Assembly (NCBI GenBank): GCA_902725215.1
Contig: CACUVI010000002.1
Span: 1 to 64,000, forward strand
Origin: Rhodospirillaceae bacterium LM-1
GTDB taxonomy: Bacteria; Pseudomonadota; Alphaproteobacteria; Rhodospirillales; WMHbin7
Direction: 5' to 3'
DNA: 64,000 bases
Of this stretch, positions 59,873 to 64,000 are shown piece after piece; the stretch's first letter is position 1; each line of letters opens with the position of its first letter. The notes under the pieces were generated by a model, which was not told the DNA's origin, made no database searches, and saw only the letters and a program-made list of their open reading frames with translations. Position numbers and translations under genes: made by a program.

Positions 59873-61147
59873 TCAGCCAAAGATCGACGCCAGCATGTCG
59901 CGTTCCCATTTCAGGCGGGCGGCCTTGTTCTCGACCGTGCCCTTGGCCTCGGCGTCGGGATCAGAGTGCAGCTTCAAAGCGCCCTTGTCCAGATGCACCG
60001 CATAGCGTGAGATCGAGCGCATAGCTAGGTCGGGCGACAGATAGGGATAGCAGGCGGTTTGTACGCGGGCCGGGTTTTCTTGCGTGATGTCGGGCTGCTT
60101 GACGCCAAGCTGACCGGCCACTCCTTTTGCGCATAGAACGGCGCTTTCGAAGGCGGCGGCGGCGCTGAAGCCATAGGGCGTGCGCGCCGCGTCGCCCAGG
60201 GCGAAGACGGCTTCGTTCGCTTTGCTGCGCAGCGTTAAGGGATCGACATCGGCAAAGCTGTCATTCGCACCATGAATGCCCAGCTTGCCGACCAGCTTGC
60301 TTGCCTTGTTGGGGGGAATCAGCGACAGCAGATCATAGGGAATTTTATCGCCCATGCTGGTTTCAACTTCGCGCTTCTTGACGTCGACGCGGGCAACGCT
60401 TTCCTGAAAGACGTAATCGATATAGGGGCCAAATGCGCCGATGGCGGTGCTGAACCCATCGGCCACCACTTGGGGCTGGGGATTGGGCCTATCATCGATC
60501 AGCACCACCTTGCCCTTGATGTTGCGCGATTTCAGATGATGGGCCAGCAGCAAGACGTATTCATAGGGGGCTGGCGAACATTTCACGGCACCCGGCGGCG
60601 CGCTGACGACGATGTTGCCGCCCTTGAAGGCGAACAGGCGGGAATGCAGCTTGGACAGGGCCTGGCGGTCGTAGAGCGACAGATTGGCCTCGGGATCGGC
60701 CTGCAATCCCTCGATCGTTTCATTGGCAAGTTCGATGCCGCTGGCCGCCACCAGGGCGGAATAGACGAACGAGCCTTTGCTGGTCTCGACCAAGTTCTTT
60801 TTCATCTCGGCCCCCAGAACCTGGCCGCGGACGACCTTGATTCCCTTGGCCGACAATAGCTCGTAGCCGCGCATGGCGTCGGCAAAGGGCCTGCGCCCGA
60901 AAACGCAATCAAGTGTGGCCGGGCCGGAAAAGAAACTGGGCTGCGGCTCGACCAGCAGAATTTCGGCATCCGGCAGCAAACGGCGCAATTCGACCGCCGT
61001 CTTGCATCCGGCAACGCCGCCGCCCGCGATGACCACGCGCTTGTTCTTGCCGGTCAGGTCTGCCGCCGAAGAACGGCTTAGGACGACAGGGGAAACGCTT
61101 GCGGCCAGGACGCCAGCCAAGCCTGTCAAGACGGTGCGCCGTTTCAT
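59873..61147 (-). CDS. soxF: Sulfide dehydrogenase flavoprotein-like (SoxF/FccB)
   Basis: 424 residues. A Tat-type signal MKRRTVLTGLAGVLAASVSP leads to an FAD fold: KRVVIAGGGVAGCKTAVELRRL, VAASGIELANETIEG and FALGDAARTPYGFSAAAAFESA, followed by an FCSD-type C-terminal domain. VVSAPPGAVKCSPAPYEYVLLLA keeps one of the cysteines typical of FccB active sites. No diheme cytochrome FccA/SoxE gene is adjacent. It is 11 bp downstream of soxB. It probably oxidises sulfide or protein-bound sulfur in the periplasm. Confidence 0.85.
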   Translation of the reverse strand: MKRRTVLTGLAGVLAASVSPVVLSRSSAADLTGKNKRVVIAGGGVAGCKTAVELRRLLPDAEILLVEPQPSFFSGPATLDCVFGRRPFADAMRGYELLSAKGIKVVRGQVLGAEMKKNLVETSKGSFVYSALVAASGIELANETIEGLQADPEANLSLYDRQALSKLHSRLFAFKGGNIVVSAPPGAVKCSPAPYEYVLLLAHHLKSRNIKGKVVLIDDRPNPQPQVVADGFSTAIGAFGPYIDYVFQESVARVDVKKREVETSMGDKIPYDLLSLIPPNKASKLVGKLGIHGANDSFADVDPLTLRSKANEAVFALGDAARTPYGFSAAAAFESAVLCAKGVAGQLGVKQPDITQENPARVQTACYPYLSPDLAMRSISRYAVHLDKGALKLHSDPDAEAKGTVENKAARLKWERDMLASIFG

Positions 61148-61158
61148 GGGCTTTCTCC

Positions 61159-62850
61159 CTATCCGATCAATTGCACGCGGTTGCGGTCTTCGATTTTAAC
61201 CTTGCCCTGTCCGCGCAGATAGGCCGTGACCACATCATAACATGGTGGCCCTTTCATCTCCTGCATCGAAGCCCAGCCCGCCGTCTTGTAGGATTTGGCT
61301 TGGTCCAGCGGCTTGCCGGCCACCATGATGTTGGAAATGCGCTGGCCCATCGGCTTTCTGGGATCGATGGCGTAGCTTGCGCCGCCCACGCGCACCATGT
61401 CGCCGCCCTGGCGGGCATAGGGATCGGGATGGAACAGATTGTTCGCCACATCTTCCATGATGTGTTTGATCTCGGCTCCCATTAGTTCGCGCGACCAAGT
61501 ATTGGGATAGGTCAGGCCCGTATGGGTGAATACATCCTCCTGGGTGATCGACTGACCGGGCAGGATGCTCACACCCCATCTGAAGCCGGGCGAGAAGGCG
61601 ATCTGGGCGTCGTAATGCTTCATCAGAGCATCCAGGATGATTTCGTCGAAGGGGCCATTGAAATTTCCCCGCCGCCAGAGAAGCGATTCCGACACCGCCA
61701 GTTTCTCGGACAGCTTGTCCTTGAAAGGGGCGCGGATGTCTTCGATCAGCTTGGCCATGGCCGGATCGGAAGGCAAGGACTTCGAAAGCACGGGAATCAG
61801 CTTGTAACGCCAGCCGCGCACGCGCTTGTCTTTCACATCAAGGTCCAGGCGCGACAGCCATTTGCCGTGCGCGCCCGATTGAATGACCAGCGTGTTGCCG
61901 ACCTTGACCGGCTGGGCCAGCGCATCATGCGTGTGGCCGCCCAGGATGACGTCGATGCCCTTGACGCGCCCGGCCAGCTTCCAATCGACCGAGAAGCCGT
62001 TGTGGCTGAGCAGAACGACGACATCCGCCTTTTCCTTGTTGCGCAGCGTATCGACAAGTTCTTGAATCCGCCCTTCCTCGATGCCGAAGGTCAGGTCGGG
62101 GACGAAGCGCAGCGGATGCGAAATCGGCGTGTAGGGGAATGCCTGGCCGATGACGCCGATCTTGACGCCGCCCGTCTCGCGCACCGTATAGGGTTTGAAG
62201 ACCGGCTCCCGCCATTGGGTGTCGCGCACGTTCTGGGCAACGAAATCGCCCTTGAAGACGCCTTGCTTTTCGGCGTCGCCGAAATATTCCCGCACCTTGT
62301 CGATGCCATAGGTGAATTCCCAGTGCGGCGAGAATACCTCGACGCCAAGCTGGTTGACGACGTCGATCATGTCGCGCCCTTGCGTCCACAGCGCGGTGGC
62401 CGATCCTTGGATCGTATCGCCGCCGTCCAGCAGCAGCACCTTGCCGGGGCGTTCCGTCTTGACGCGATTGACCAGGGCGGCGATGTGGGCATAGCCGCCC
62501 ATGGGTCCGTATTGTTGCGCCAATTCAGCGAATGAAAGATGTGTGTAGGCGTGCGCCTCCAGCGATCCCGGCTTGAAACCGTAATGGTCGAGCAGGGCCT
62601 TTCCGGTCAGATAGGGCGGTTTGCCCGCTTCGCCGCCCACGCCGTACAGACTGTCCGGCTCTCGGTAATGCATGGGCAACAGCGTGGCGTGGCTGTCGGT
62701 CATGTGCAGCAGCGTCACATTGCCCATCGCCTGAAAGTCGGTCAGGTTCTCGGGCTTCATTTCCGCCCCGATGCCGCGCTTGCTGATCAGGGATGCGCCC
62801 GCCGCCACGGCGGCTAGGGCGAGAAAGTCGCGCCGTGTTACCTCGTCCAT
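61159..62850 (-). CDS. soxB: Thiosulfohydrolase SoxB
   Basis: 563 residues of the 5'-nucleotidase-like family. A Tat signal begins VTRRDFLALAAVAAGASLIS. VTLLHMTDSHATLLP, LLLDGGDTIQGSATALWTQG, VLLSHNGFSVDWKLAGRV and DVILGGHTHDA supply the dimanganese ligands. SoxB hydrolyses sulfate from SoxYZ-bound thiosulfate intermediates in the periplasm. The position after GGDT is often tryptophan in SoxB; here it is isoleucine. ATG 62850 has GGAGG 5 bp upstream. A terminator separates it from soxXA. Confidence 0.93.
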   Translation of the reverse strand: MDEVTRRDFLALAAVAAGASLISKRGIGAEMKPENLTDFQAMGNVTLLHMTDSHATLLPMHYREPDSLYGVGGEAGKPPYLTGKALLDHYGFKPGSLEAHAYTHLSFAELAQQYGPMGGYAHIAALVNRVKTERPGKVLLLDGGDTIQGSATALWTQGRDMIDVVNQLGVEVFSPHWEFTYGIDKVREYFGDAEKQGVFKGDFVAQNVRDTQWREPVFKPYTVRETGGVKIGVIGQAFPYTPISHPLRFVPDLTFGIEEGRIQELVDTLRNKEKADVVVLLSHNGFSVDWKLAGRVKGIDVILGGHTHDALAQPVKVGNTLVIQSGAHGKWLSRLDLDVKDKRVRGWRYKLIPVLSKSLPSDPAMAKLIEDIRAPFKDKLSEKLAVSESLLWRRGNFNGPFDEIILDALMKHYDAQIAFSPGFRWGVSILPGQSITQEDVFTHTGLTYPNTWSRELMGAEIKHIMEDVANNLFHPDPYARQGGDMVRVGGASYAIDPRKPMGQRISNIMVAGKPLDQAKSYKTAGWASMQEMKGPPCYDVVTAYLRGQGKVKIEDRNRVQLIG

Positions 62851-62870
62851 GAATGCCTCCGAATTAAGGC

Positions 62871-62906
62871 GAAAAAATCTCCCCGGCATCCGAAGACGCC
62901 GGGGAG
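62871..62906 (-). terminator. Terminator between soxXA and soxB
   Basis: On the minus strand arms CTCCCCGGC and GCCGGGGAG flank a 10-nt loop and lead into ATTTTTT. It lies just after the soxXA stop and may stop or attenuate transcription into soxB. Confidence 0.8.
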
Positions 62907-62916
62907 TTCGTCATGC

Positions 62917-64000
62917 TCAGTGACCCAAGCCGGGTACGCGCAAGGGCTTGCCCTGGCCGAACGAGGCCAGATAAAGCTCGAGTTCAGCGTACTCGATCGA
63001 ATCGCCGGGGATGAAGTTCATGCCCAGCGGCAGCGTGCACCACTGGAAACGCTTCCTGATATCCCACACCTTGGCGAAGTTCGTGCGGTAGGTGGGGAAA
63101 TGCAGGTTCATCGGCATCGAAACCTGGGGCAGCAAGCGCCCGCCCAGGAAATGTCCGCCGCCCCTTTCCGGCGTGTGGCAATCAGCGCAGGCGTGATTGC
63201 GTTGGCCGACCCGGTTGTAGAAGGAACCTTTGCCGCGCTCGAGGGCGGCCTTCATCTCGGGCGACGACATGTCGATGTTCTGATTCATCCCGTTGGACGC
63301 CATTTTGATGGCGGTGGCGGTCAGGATGTTGTCGGTGCCCTGGGCGGGAAGCAGGTTGGCCCCCATGGTATCCTTGCTGTGCGGACCCAGGAAATCCTCT
63401 ATCGCCATGGTGCGGTTGTAGGTTTTGGCGAACAGCGGCCATTTGGTGGCGACGCCGATCATCTTGGCAGGCCCGCCCGCGTGGCACGATTCGCAGGTCT
63501 TGCCGTTCGGCCCCGCCTTTTTCCACACTTTGGCGGCGGCGCTTTCGGCCATGGCGATGGCCGGATTGTTGGTTGGGTCGAGATTGTCGCCGAAACCTTC
63601 CGAGACATAGCGCGTGGACGGGTCGATATTGGGGTCCTTGCGCTTGACGTCGGGTCCCTTCTGGGTTTGCAGATAGGCGACCAGATGCACGATTTCTTCT
63701 GGCGTGAAGGCGCCCGACGTGCCCCAGGGCGGCATGTGGCTGTCTTCGTTCACCGAACGCATGTCGTAGATCATCTGATAGACGAATTCGTCCTTGAATT
63801 TCTTTTCGGCGAAATGGGACAGATTGGGGCCGACATTGCCCATCGGCCAGATATCTTCCCTGACCACATGGCACCCCGTGCAAGGCGCTTTGTTGCGGTT
63901 TTGGAACAGCTTCTTGCCCTTCTCGACGTCGCCTTTGACGTCCTTGGGCATCGCAGCCTTGACGACGGGCGGCTGCGGGATCGTTTCGTTGTAGGCGTAG
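62917..64000 (-). CDS. soxXA: SoxX-SoxA fusion cytochrome c (5' partial)
   Basis: The frame is open to the window edge; the residues before the first internal ATG (63951) read ETIPQPPVVKAA, so the start and signal peptide lie outside. The N-terminal ~100 residues are SoxX-like: GKKLFQNRNKAPCTGCH, NVGPNLS and MIYDMRSVNEDSHMPPWG (haem Met ligand). The rest is SoxA-like with two more haem sites, CESCHAG and HACADCH, the conserved cysteine in RKRFQWCTLP and the end YAELELYLASFGQGKPLRVPG. Normally SoxX and SoxA are separate subunits that couple thiosulfate to SoxYZ; here they form one triheme chain. soxYZ, if present, must lie upstream outside the window. Confidence 0.9.
   Translation of the reverse strand, partial: YAYNETIPQPPVVKAAMPKDVKGDVEKGKKLFQNRNKAPCTGCHVVREDIWPMGNVGPNLSHFAEKKFKDEFVYQMIYDMRSVNEDSHMPPWGTSGAFTPEEIVHLVAYLQTQKGPDVKRKDPNIDPSTRYVSEGFGDNLDPTNNPAIAMAESAAAKVWKKAGPNGKTCESCHAGGPAKMIGVATKWPLFAKTYNRTMAIEDFLGPHSKDTMGANLLPAQGTDNILTATAIKMASNGMNQNIDMSSPEMKAALERGKGSFYNRVGQRNHACADCHTPERGGGHFLGGRLLPQVSMPMNLHFPTYRTNFAKVWDIRKRFQWCTLPLGMNFIPGDSIEYAELELYLASFGQGKPLRVPGLGH

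Overview
The window looks like a contiguous chromosomal segment of a free-living alphaproteobacterium, most likely of the Rhodospirillales / Magnetospirillum-like group. The evidence is high GC coding DNA together with lineage markers: a TrcR (DUF1013) regulator, a MipZ division-site ATPase, an alpha-type SspB next to a circularly permuted two-piece tmRNA, DUF1127 opposite a GcvA-like LysR regulator, DUF465 proteins and Tad-type pseudopilins. Genus and species cannot be fixed from sequence reading alone.

Layout. 1-2.05 kb: the 3' part of a repeat-rich RTX adhesin, entering from outside the window. 2.1-11 kb: trcR, an ammonium transporter behind a sigma-54 promoter, an unusual 802-residue protein with nucleotidyltransferase-like and kinase-like parts, a chemotaxis receptor and propionyl-CoA synthetase. 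11-18.5 kb: a degenerate GGDEF protein, a RelB/YafQ module, 6-phosphofructokinase, a methyltransferase, two DUF465 proteins, purEK, a DedA protein and a lytic transglycosylase. 18.5-19.4 kb: a small accessory patch with a candidate small RNA and a ParE-type toxin-antitoxin pair, bracketed by 31-bp direct repeats. 19.4-30 kb: a sensor kinase, chromate transporter, N-formylglutamate amidohydrolase, nucleoside transporter, D-lactate dehydrogenase and AsmA. 30-34.3 kb (minus strand): a tight operon sspB-fumA-tfoX-fecR-RHH-lysE, preceded by the permuted tmRNA gene (tag ANDNEALAIAA), so the tagging RNA lies beside the adaptor for tagged proteins. 34.4-42.7 kb: a TPR-glycosyltransferase, bacteriohemerythrin, gph, hemN, a molybdopterin oxidoreductase-mipZ-dnaJ-like operon and an L-2-hydroxyglutarate dehydrogenase-like flavoenzyme. 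42.8-49.6 kb: a glycan cluster (FkbM methyltransferase, SPINDLY/OGT-type transferase, second FkbM) followed by three TadE/F/G pseudopilin genes. 49.6-59.5 kb: photolyase, DUF1127 plus a 25-residue micro-ORF, LysR, a sensor kinase coupled to a PhnD-like binding protein, SDR, M48 protease plus DUF898 and NhaA. 59.5-64 kb (minus strand): a thiosulfate-oxidation cluster transcribed leftwards, soxXA fusion (runs off the window), soxB, a flavocytochrome-type flavoprotein (soxF/fccB-like) and a SoxS-like thioredoxin.

Functionally the window joins ordinary metabolism (purines, glycolysis, fumarase, haem, propionate) with sulfur oxidation, oxygen and signal sensing, and surface glycosylation/pili. The most unusual items are the SoxX-SoxA triheme fusion, the 802-residue multi-domain protein, the permuted tmRNA with a non-canonical T-loop next to sspB, the candidate anti-Shine-Dalgarno small RNA beside repeat-flanked toxin-antitoxin genes, and a 16-bp palindromic motif found in whole or part upstream of three genes. 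No CRISPR array, tRNA, rRNA, insertion sequence or prophage was recognised.
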